Of a DNA stretch of 64,000 nt, positions 55,399 to 64,000 are shown one piece after another. Each line of letters opens with the position of its first letter. The stretch's first letter is position 1. Under the pieces are notes generated by a model. That model saw only the letters and a list, made by a program, of their open reading frames with translations, was not told the origin of the DNA and searched no databases. Position numbers and translations under genes: made by a program. Source of the stretch: Ganoderma boninense (taxonomy: Eukaryota; Basidiomycota; Agaricomycetes; Polyporales; Polyporaceae); contig CM035304.1 of NCBI GenBank assembly GCA_002900995.3, positions 665,498-729,497 of the forward strand, read 5' to 3'.

Positions 55399-57344
55399 TT
55401 AAGAAACTGTGGGAGCAGCTAAGGAGCGTGAGGCGTCAAGAATGCGCCGGTTGAGCTCGGAATAAAGGTGCGGCTGGGCCTGTAAGTGAGGGGAAAGAAC
55501 TTGTGCATGCTGACGGAGGTACAGGTGGAAGGAGGAGACAGACTGCCAGCGCCCTTTCGCCATGGCCTCTAAGAAAGGCATGCCGTTCAGGAGATGCCAG
55601 AGGACATCAGGACTTCCCCGGGGGTCTTAACGCCTCTTAATGCCTATTAAAGCCCCTTAACGGCCCTTGTTAAGTCTTATTCCGAGCATTAAGACGAGGG
55701 CACAGCCACAAGCGCCCACTAAATAAGACCATCTGACCGGGCGGTCTGGTCCTCAGCCAGAAACCATCGGATTGGGCTGAAACTTCGAGGGAAGCTTCGC
55801 AATGCGAATACAAACGTGCCCACAAAGTTTCAGCCAAAACCGTACTCGGGTGCACCAGCACCTAGTGACTCGGTCTCGGGCGCTTTGGGCGCTAATAGGC
55901 ATTAAGACTAATAAGAGCTAAGGTCCTCGGGGATTTGCTGATGGAGGGAACCGATTCGCGCACTGTGGCCCGGCGGCAGATCGACGTCAGCACCGGTTGC
56001 GACCACCTTCAGGCGTTTCTGCATGGCGTGCCCCGTGAGTGGCCTCGAGTCGTTCTTGTGCCTGTAGCTGAACAGGGGCCCGTCGTCCGCCGGATTGTTG
56101 ACGTGGAGGTGATTCATGAGGGCGGGCAGCGGATCGCAAGTAGGGAGCGCTGGCTGAGGGATGAAAAAGACGTCTTCACCTTCATGGCGTCGTGTCTTGG
56201 TCCACGGGAGAGCAAAGATGTGGGTAGTGACACCATCACGCACTTCAGTGCGATGATGGGAGCGTTGAACATGGACATGGGGGTCGAAACTGGTCAGTGT
56301 TTTCAGGACAAACTCTCCGACTCGGCGGGTGGTGCACCAGAAGACCGTGAGGAGAGCAGCCCACACCGCTGCATCGAGGGGAGTTTCGAGGTCAAGTCCA
56401 CCGCGCAGCGCAGTGAGGATCTCTATGGTGAGCGGAGGCCGTTTTCCACGGCTGGTGGGTGCAAGGCGGTCTGCAGCGCGCAGCATGACTTTGAAGCACT
56501 GCCTGTCAATGTCCCATGCCAGGCCATGCAGGACATGCCAGGCCTGTAAACCTGACACATAATTGTTGACAGCAGTTGCCGAGTAGGAGCCCACCATGGC
56601 GGCCGAGAAGAGCTCCAAGGTGCTCATAGTGACTGGGGTGCGGTCCTCCTCCATCACCCCGTGAACGTCGCACCACACTTGATAGAGAAGAAGGCCAGCG
56701 CCATACATTTCTAGTGTAGAATTGGCATAGCCCAAAGCCAAGGCATCGAGTACCCGGGCGAGATCATCGGCGGAGAAGGGAAGCAGATCACCAGCCCTGG
56801 CTTGAACAGCGCAGGCCGAATGTGGCCTCCACAAACGCAGACGTTCTTTGGCGAGGCAGTGCGGGCACAGGACCGAGGGGTTAGGTGTGAGGTGTGCTGG
56901 ATACGGACGGGGGCGTGCCTTGCTTGGCTGCGCATGGATGGCGACAGGACTAGTAAGCATCTGGGAGGGCATCCCACCAGAAGATGTCGTCTGCTGCGAG
57001 GGATTGCGCGAGATCCTCAGGCTCCTCATTGAACTTGAGCCGCTCGGCAGGGCTGGGCCCCGCCGGCTTGGCGAGAGGTGTTGGTTTGGCCTGCCGCTGT
57101 TCAGTGTCAGTGAGGGGGGCGTTCTAGTCAACGAGGAAGGGGGCAACTGCAGGAGGGATTGTGATTGGAGGAAGGAGGAGAGCAGAAGGCGGGTATCGTC
57201 CACGGGAAGGCTCGTCTGCAGGGTTGGATGCACTGGTGACGTAACGAGCGTGAACCACGACATTTCGTTGCTCGAGAAAGGCTGTGAGCCGCTTGAAGAT
57301 GAAGTTGACGGCAAGGCTGCGGCTCTTTCCTTTCTGCCACCCAT
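55399..57344 (-). pseudogene. Tyrosine recombinase interrupted by a MITE
   Basis: The frame 57344-55908 includes a Cys-His stretch (CPHCLAKERLRLW) and a recombinase N-terminal domain (GYANSTLEMYGAGLLLYQVWC). The catalytic domain follows with the first Arg in CTTRRVGEF, a Lys-containing beta turn (LPWTKTRRHEG) and the His-x-x-Arg box PGHSARIG. Right after that a 317-bp insertion intervenes. On its other side the frame resumes (PDVLWHLLNGMPFLEAMAKGRWQS) and reaches the nucleophile Tyr in FHLYLRQHA, ending at 55399. Without removal of the insertion the protein stops before the Tyr, so strand cleavage is impossible. Confidence 0.8.
55616..55932. mobile_element. 317-bp MITE-like insertion
   Basis: Ends CCCCGGGGGTCTTAAC and its inverted, gapped counterpart (CCCCGAGGACCTTAGC on the minus strand). 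Both TIRs share TCTTAATGCCTATTA exactly. No coding capacity. A target duplication of more than 1-2 bases is not visible. Confidence 0.65.
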
Positions 57345-59498
57345 CGACGACTCCAGTGTTGTCTCCGAAGACCTATACAGTGGGCAACATGAAAGTTAGC
57401 AGGATGGCGTGAGGGTGCACATAGCTAAATGAGTGCCAGACCTTGAAGTGGTGGACATCAGCGTGGATGCGAAGTAAGATAGAGACAAGGAGCTCGAAGC
57501 CGATGGCCTCAAGCCAGCCGATGTCCCTGCCGTCTGAGGGGGACTGCCAGCCAGGAAGGACTCGCCACGCTCGCCACGTCCGCAACCACAACAGCGACTC
57601 CCACTCCTGAGCTGGCATCGGGAGAAAGCGTGGCCATCGAAGATTGGGATGGGACAGGGATGCTTCGACTAACTGAGCCGTGTTTAAGCCTGTGGATCCA
57701 CCAGTCAAGATCGACTGCCAGTCGTTTCGGTGGGGATCGAGGGACATGAGGACGGTCAGATGCGACAGCCATGGCAGCCTCCAGCTGGACGAGGTAAGGG
57801 CGACCGGCAGGTATGACAAGCGTCGCATAGATGAGTTTGCCGTGCAACGACTGTATCTGGTGCAACGTGTGCGTCGGCCGCATACGGCACTCGTGGAGCA
57901 CCGCCAGGTACTTGTCGCGCTTCTTTGGAGCGAGAGCGACACGCCATGCATCCAAGTCCCAGATGAGACCAGTGAACTCAGGCTTGGTGGAGAAGTCCTG
58001 GTCCTTGTCACGCTCCCAGACCAAGCCGAGATGTTGCGAGATGGTGTCGATGTCGTCCAGGATGTATGTGTAATGTTTGCTTTGTGGGGAACGTGTGGAG
58101 GAGGCAGAGAGGTCACGGAGGGGAAAAAGGAAGTCTTCAACAAACTCTTCGACCTGACCATCGGGGAGGAGCCCGCCCGCGTACCACAGACGACCTCCAC
58201 GATGATGCCGGCCACCGACAGCTTTGATGCGTGCACTTGCGTCTGCGCGCTTGCGATTGAGTTCCGGAAGGTGTTCGCGCAGGACCCCGGATGAATAGGT
58301 GATCGTCGACCCATTTGATGAGCGGGCCGATGCTGTGAGCCCGCATGATGTCCGCGCCAGCATCTGCAACTGAGCCGTAGACCCCGACGCAAGATCGACC
58401 ACCGAACATGGCACAAACATCGACGTCAAACTCATCATTGCCCGTCCGCACGACAACGCCTGGCCACTGGGAAGGGTGAAGGGGTATGGATCGGAAAGCC
58501 TCGGAGATATCGCGAATGGCACCTTGCGAACCAGGAGGTAGCATAGCGAGGAGAAGGGACACTGAAGAGAAAGTCCCCCAGGTACAAGGGTACTCGGAGG
58601 CGTCAATTGAAGCATTGATGGATGAGATGCCGGTGGGGCGAGGCGTGTATGGATAGGATAAATTCTGTATGAGACGGAGCATTGTGGGTTTGTGTGGTTT
58701 TGGTATGAGCGAGAAAGGAGACGTCTGAAAAGGACCAAGTACAGATTCAATGATGAGACGAGGGTATGGACCATAATATCGGCCGCGGTCACGCTCCTTC
58801 CGTACGAGGTCACGGAAGGCATCATGATGCAGGGCAATTGTCTGGCTGTTGGGAGGAGTGAAGGACAATGAGATAGGGGGAATGCCAATGTCGAAACCAA
58901 TGCGCAGGGAGCAGGGAATATGGGGGTATCTGGCAAGAAGGCCTGTTGCGCTAAGTTCTTGCTCCCAGCCATCTGCGTTAAGCGGTGTTCGAGGGTGTCG
59001 TGCCCTGGCTGAGAGGGCAGCCTTGAGTGCCATGATCTGCGCTGCCACAGCCTGAGCAGCAGTGGAGACCAATGGCACAGGGGGAGGCGTCGCAGCCACG
59101 AGGAATGTTGAATCGCAAGCAGACCTTGTTGCCATCCGAGACTCGACAGATGCCTCTGCTGCCATCGGCTTGACGGACGTAAGCTCGGACTTTGTCGTGA
59201 TAGTAGAGCTTGTCGGCATTGCAGTCGCGCGTGAGGTGAGAGTGACGGCCAAGGAAGACTGCGCAGGCAGAGGTCGTCGATCCGAGTGCGCTGCTCTGAA
59301 AAGACGAGGAGCCGGCTCGCGGGACGACGGTGCTGTACCGGTCGCGAGGGGCGATGGGATTACGCGAGCTGGTTCGAGTGGCCGAGCTCGGACGTGGGGA
59401 AGAGTTGGCCTGAGCAGCGTGCTGACGAGCGAGCGGGGACGACGGAGTGGTCCCAGGTGTCGCGCTGTACTGCTGACGAGCGAGCAGCCAGCGGACAA
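57150..59498 (-). pseudogene. DIRS-type reverse transcriptase / RNase H
   Basis: The RT begins in the frame starting 59498: RLIIESVLGPFQTSPFSLIPKP, RLIQNLSYPY, AIRDISEAFRSIPLHP, and the active-site box KWVDDHLF. At a C4 run near 58284-58287 the frame changes, then continues LREHLPELNRKRADAS..TYILDDIDTISQHLGL. At a G5 run 57538-57542 it changes again into RDIGWLEAIGFELLV. RNase H acids are DASSGVGVAVV, the Glu in EAIGFE, and SDN-like FGDNTGVVDGW, the last reached across a probable intron (57440-57372, TATAG acceptor). A NPADEPSRG box typical of DIRS RNase H follows near 57220. Both shifts are at homopolymers, so decay and assembly error are equally possible. Confidence 0.75.
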
Positions 59499-60656
59499 GG
59501 AGAGAGGATAGAAGAAGGACAGATGAGAGGGAGGAGAGAAAAGCGTGGGGGGGGGGGTTAGAGTGTATGGTCAGCACAACATCTGGACTCCACAGTGCAA
59601 AGAATCACTGACCACATCTGCCACTCGCTTGACTTCAGCGAGGGTTTGCAAAGCCGCCATGTTGATCATCTCCTTGATTATTTTATCAAGACGTGCCTCA
59701 TTGATGATTGAGACGTCGGGTATAGTGGTGGCTTTTCGGGCCAAGGCGGTGTGATATTCACGACGGACATCTGCAAAGTAGCGGACCAGAGCACTCTCTC
59801 CGAACTGAGGATAGCGGTTGGGGGCGGTGTGACTTTCGAGGCGCATGATGAGGACGACGAAGGCCTGGATGTGAGCGGCATTCCAGCCACACAATCCCGC
59901 GTGCTTCACGAACACTTGTTTGGCCTCGGAGAGCTGGCTCAACTTCAAGAGCGCGTCGGGCAGGGCATTCCGGCTAGGTTTTCCTGCCGCCGAAACCCTC
60001 GTGAAAGACAAGGTGTTGGTGGCAGGGTCTAATGTCCCTTGAAGACCGGTACTCGCAGCATCGTCCACAGAAGCTAGCGCGAGCTGACGCGCCTCTTCAC
60101 GTCCTGTGCGCGTGAAATACCAGAAGCCGACCAGCTTGGTGGGGTCTCGCAGCATGGTTAAGGCGTACTCGGCGATGCCATAGTCTGTGTGCACGGCGAC
60201 GAGCTCTTGCCCAATCTGAGGGAAATTGAATGTACTCGCCGCAGACATAGCGTCATTATTGGTTCCCAGGTTCTCGGCACCCTCGGGACGCTCCCTCTGG
60301 CGCTCTTCGTCCTCCAGACGGCGTTGATCCGCCTCCTCCTGCCGTAAACGCTCCGTCTCTTCCTGAAGTCGCCTGTCCTCCTCGTCTTGGCGTCGGCGCA
60401 GCTCCTCCTCGAGGCGGCGGGCTTCTTGTTCCCCAGCTTGGTACTGTTCCCAGGCTTGTACAGCCCTCTGGTGCTCGTAGTTCCAATTGGCTGCGGCAAA
60501 CTGTCAGGCCTGATCTTCGGAGATGGAAAGGTGTGCGGCGAGGTTAACTATGTAGTCAACCGCCGATCCCTCAGTGTAGTCGGGCATCTCTTCGTCTCGC
60601 GGGTCGCGCGGGGGAATTGGTGCCGGGGGAATTGGTGCCGGCGCAGGATCAGCCAT
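58978..60656 (-). pseudogene. DIRS-type Gag with a premature TGA
   Basis: Starts at the Met at 60656 (MADPAPAPIPPAPIPPRDPR). After 50 codons a TGA at 60506-60504 interrupts the frame, which then continues QFAAANWNYEHQRAVQ, a long Glu/Arg-rich coiled coil (60480-60260), and a folded-looking region (FPQIGQELVAVHTDYGIAEY..WYFTRTGREEA) to about 59600. A likely intron (GTCAGT donor near 59612, CGTCAG acceptor near 59477) leads to a C-terminal Cys-rich finger segment (VCLRFNIPRGCDASPCAIGLHCCSGCG, listed in parts) near 59050-59130. The stop could derive from CGA by one transition. Identity as Gag rests on position and finger. Confidence 0.65.
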
Positions 60657-62533
60657 GTCGGTCGCACTGGAGTTCGCTGGGCTGGTTACTAGTCGAAGGG
60701 GCGTAGAGTGCAAACTAGCAGGAGCTAGGATATGATTATGACAAGCTAAGGTAGCGAAAGAGCTTCCCGAGGACTGGAGCTTCCTCGAGCTCGCAGTGCG
60801 CGGCGGGCGAGCAGGTCGAAAGCGGCGGCGGGAGGCAAAAGGAAAGGCGCCCGTCCGACCGCTTTCCGCCCAGCCGTAGACTACGCACTGCCGCCACACT
60901 CGTGCCTCGCCTGCCTGCAGTGCTGACAACAGGTAGATGGCTCCTGAACATTCAAAAGTCAGCCGGAAGCACGGTGATTGTCCTGGGGGCCACTCACTGT
61001 TGTAGACGAGGATGTAACTGAGGGATGTTCCGACTTTGACGCCATATTTACGGACGCGGTATGTCGATTTGTATGTGTCCCACCAGGCGATGACAACGAG
61101 AACGAGCTCGGCAACAAGTCGAAACGCACACGCAATTTTGGTGTCTATGGGGCGTATGAGTGAGCATGACACGAGGGATCGTGCATGATTGTCCTGTCTA
61201 ACCCACCGCTTGGAACACATGCATTAGCTCTTGTTGACCTTCTGATATATCAGAAGATGATAATGATGGAACGTACTTGGGAGACTCCATCACAAGTATT
61301 ACACCGATACAATCGATACAATTGAAGGGGATGGGTAGGTTCTCAAGGTGACTGATTACACCTTCGCTCTATCTCAAGGATGTATTACTACCCGCGAAGT
61401 AGCCCAATACGCTGATAAACTCACAATACGGGTCACCACTGGTGGTAGTGCGAGCACGGCTATCACGATTGCCAGCCATATCTTCCTGTTTGATAATGCA
61501 CATGCCCGAAGGGCAGAGAAGACTCAAACCCAGCAAGACTTGGGGTGTACCTCCAAACGCAACCGTGCCCAGTGTTCCGGTGACGGTCTGGGTCTGGCAG
61601 ACTACATCAGCAAAAGTGCAAAACACTCGGGCAAGATTGGGTCAATCGGCTCTGGGACCCCAAATTGGGAGAAATTGGTTTCGAACCCGAGCGAGGGCAA
61701 TTGAAGTCGATTGAGTCGGATTCGAAAAATTGCTCGAACGAATTCAATTCTTGCCGGCTTCAAGCGTGTCAAGCTTTCTCCCCTATCCTGCGTTCTGACA
61801 CTCGCCATGGACTGAGAGTCAACATTACCTCCATTATTTGCAGACAGCACTGCCAGTGGCAACCGCAAGAGAGGGCGGGCTGCCAAATCAGGACGGGTCC
61901 CGATCGAGCCCCGACGTCTCAACCCACGACATTATTTCTCAACGCGCTACAAAAACGGTCGCCCCTTCCCCAACCCTTAATGTTCTAACTCTCCCTCCTA
62001 CCTCCATCATCTCTGTCGACTCTCAGTTCTTCCAAGTCCTCGTTTTGAGAGCGTCAAGACAGCTTGAACTTCGATGCGTAGGTGAGATTGGCGTTGGGTT
62101 AAGTGGCATGGTACGTCGTCTTTGTTTTCGGGTTCAGGTTGCATAACAAGGTAAGTGGGCTTCTTCACTGTGCATATATGCGGCTATATGCGGCATTATT
62201 CTGTCCGGGAGTATCCAGGTAAGTGTTTTTATCGTTTTTGCGTGTATATGCCACCGGTCCGAGTCGGGTACATCGGGGTTCCGAAGTGAAAGTCACAACG
62301 TCATATATTCTGAGACATGTGCATATAGACTCTAAAATGTTTGAAATCGATATCAGTATGACAACCCATCTGACAATGGAATTTAAAGCTAGGTAGACAT
62401 TCTACGCTCGTGGTAGAACCTGCCAAATATCTTATCTCGACCTCATGAAGAGCACTGTTCCTCAAGAACCGATGCTGTCGGCTCGTTGGGCACCGAATGA
62501 AAGGTACGGAAAGGTGACCATGAGTCCTGGTCA
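60657..62533. other. No recognised gene
   Basis: The first 300 bp upstream of Gag should contain the 5' terminal repeat of the DIRS-type element, but no matching copy was found. A perfect palindrome TTCTGATATATCAGAA lies near 61238. No coding unit is supported elsewhere. Confidence 0.4.
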
Positions 62534-62790
62534 GATGGCTTGGGGTCTCCGTTGCTAGACCACTGTCTGACGACCCAAGCAAACACCTGTCAATGTGGTC
62601 GACATCGAGGAGAACACACAGAAAGTCGAACCGGAGGACTCGGCAGATGGCTTGGGGTCTCCGTTGCAAGACCACTGTCAGACGACCCAAGCAAACAGCT
62701 GTCAATGAGGTCGACGTCGAAGAGAACACACAGAAAGTCGAACCGGAGGACTCGGCAGATGGCTTGGGGTCTCCGTTGCAAGACTACCGC
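62534..62790 (+). repeat. 112-bp tandem repeat, about 2.3 copies
   Basis: The word GATGGCTTGGGGTCTCCGTTG recurs at 62534, 62646 and 62758, spacing exactly 112 bp. Copies 1 and 2 differ at only a few bases. The period is not a multiple of three. Confidence 0.9.
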
Positions 62791-64000
62791 CCGATGACGT
62801 GCTTTGACTGTTGCCGCTCCATCTTCTCCTGAAGGAAGGTAGCTTCAAGGTGGCCTGGACCGACTGAGACTAAATTATCACATTCGAAGTAAGCTTGAGG
62901 AAGGTTTAAAAGGAGTGCAGTCTATCCAATCGGCCGCATCTATTGGAGCATGATTCCATGATTACCTGGGCTGGATCGAGACTAAATGAGGCACCCGTAG
63001 AGTTGGCGTCTGAAGGCGGCGCATGATTAGCAGAAAGAGAAAGGTCCAGATCACGTTCTCATCTAATCCGAACCTCAGTGGGAAGATCCATCGAGTGCGG
63101 TCTATCCAACGTTCCGCGCAAGTGGGGTAAGGTTGGTGACGTCAATCCGCACACGGAGGAACGGTGAACATGGTCAGGTATATCAGAGACAACAGCACGG
63201 AAGATGAAGGCGAACCAGGCCATGATCCCTGATCGGATGTAGCAAAACATTCTTGTGGCCGTAGTTGGGCGCAATCTGGCGTTATAAAAATGTCACCGCC
63301 CTTCAGCTGGAATCGGTTTTGGGAACTGGGGTGGTGTGAAACGGAGATTCGTGTAATACCTCCGCGTGCAGCCCACAGGGATCGGTACTAATTATCATGC
63401 GTTGCACGGCAGCAACCTCGGGACGTATCACAAATGCGATCGCAGCGCAACTTGTCTTCGGGTCCCATGGCAGTATGCCCTCCAGCCATGCTAGGTAGAG
63501 CGCGTCATCTGCGGACCCTGGGGAGGATACGCCAGTTGCATGCATCGAGCCATACAAAGCCCTGTGGCCACGGATTCCTCCTCGGTGAGCAAGTGATCGT
63601 GTACGTCATGTGAAGAAGAATTTCTTACCTGCTAGCAGGAACCCTAAGAACTATCCTTGTCGCTGCCGAATCAAGTACGTCCGTGTGGCTCCGTGTGTAG
63701 GAACTGGCAGGATGCGGGCACGGAGGCGAGGACAGGGCACTGACACACATTGTGCTCCCCGACCGGAAGATGTGTCATGTCAGGGTTTCTGGGAAGACTA
63801 CTCAGATCTACGCAATCTGTCAGAGACCAGAGAGTGGATGTGGGCGCAAGTTTTCTCGACGCCGACCATATCAAAACTGACCCGAACCGACCTCCCCGAC
63901 TGCCGCACACATCCCTGTGGAATGTTTGCAAATTCGGTTTATAGTCCCGAGCAGCGGAAACACGAATGATACCAGAAACAGCACTTGCTTAACCCTACAT
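62791..64000. other. No recognised gene, right edge of window
   Basis: Short open frames only. A partial similarity of CGAGTGCGGTCTATCCAA-like words near 62918 and 63095 hints at an old duplication. Confidence 0.4.

Larger units (their letters stand above)
55399..60656 (-). mobile_element. DIRS-type tyrosine-recombinase retrotransposon, decayed
   Basis: Minus-strand order is Gag (60656-59571 and onward to about 58978), reverse transcriptase/RNase H (about 59050-57150), tyrosine recombinase (about 57000-55399). A tyrosine recombinase in place of an integrase defines the DIRS order; I cannot separate DIRS from Ngaro because terminal repeats were not found. Breaks: a Gag nonsense codon, two frameshifts in pol at homopolymers, and a MITE in the recombinase. 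Confidence 0.85.

Noticed and set aside
59340..59375. tRNA-like B-box GGTTCGAGTGG
   Set aside because: It lies in the DIRS-type gag/pol region, with no A-box or cloverleaf around it.

Overview
The window looks like repeat-rich chromosomal DNA of a filamentous basidiomycete, probably an agaricomycete. Genes are split by many short (about 45-75 nt) GT-AG introns, there are several F-box/LRR-type receptors and fast-evolving lineage-specific proteins, and the transposons are typical of this group (KDZ-associated CxC5/CxC6 gene, chromodomain Ty3/gypsy, DIRS-type tyrosine-recombinase retrotransposon, Helitron). No tRNA, rRNA or CRISPR was seen. One 100-N assembly gap lies at 51817-51916.

Layout. 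0.9-3.2 kb: a KDZ transposon-associated CxC5/CxC6 gene (minus) with one frameshift. 3.5-5.5 kb: a SAP-like hypothetical gene (minus). 7.0-8.9 kb: an intact F-box gene. 9.3-9.8 kb: a remnant resembling polysaccharide lyase family 14. 11.3-12.65 kb: a degenerate element with terminal inverted repeats. 13.6-31 kb: the most interesting block. A Helitron RepHel gene (plus, 2,096 codons, one internal TAG) is flanked by the two halves of a class Ia ribonucleotide reductase: the small subunit (15.05-16.68 kb, minus, divergent from RepHel over a 266-bp promoter region) and the large subunit (27.2-30.5 kb, minus, 15 exons including a 4-nt microexon). Both RNR genes can be spliced by hand into complete reading frames with all metal-ligand, radical and active-site residues. 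31.6-32.9 kb: an intact nucleotidyltransferase-like gene. 35.2-36.8 kb: a frameshifted hypothetical gene. 37.26-42.58 kb: a Ty3/gypsy element with identical 470-bp LTRs and a CTGAA target duplication. 42.9-49.3 kb: two related F-box genes with an SRPK-like kinase between them. 50-51 kb: a cluster of long hairpins. 51.3-55.4 kb: mostly unrecognisable sequence around the gap. 55.4-60.7 kb: a decayed DIRS-type element (minus) carrying a 317-bp MITE inside its recombinase. 60.7-64 kb: no recognisable gene, one 112-bp tandem repeat.

How it fits together. The working hypothesis is that the 14-31 kb block is one large Helitron carrying its own RNR (R1+R2) beside the rolling-circle Rep/helicase, which could supply dNTPs for replication of the element. 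Supporting observations are the divergent R2-RepHel promoter, the intactness of both cargo genes, the divergence of R1 from the usual housekeeping sequence, and a plus-strand G excess over the block. The Helitron termini were not located, so membership is inferred, not shown. Several coding breaks fall at homopolymers, so some may be assembly errors.
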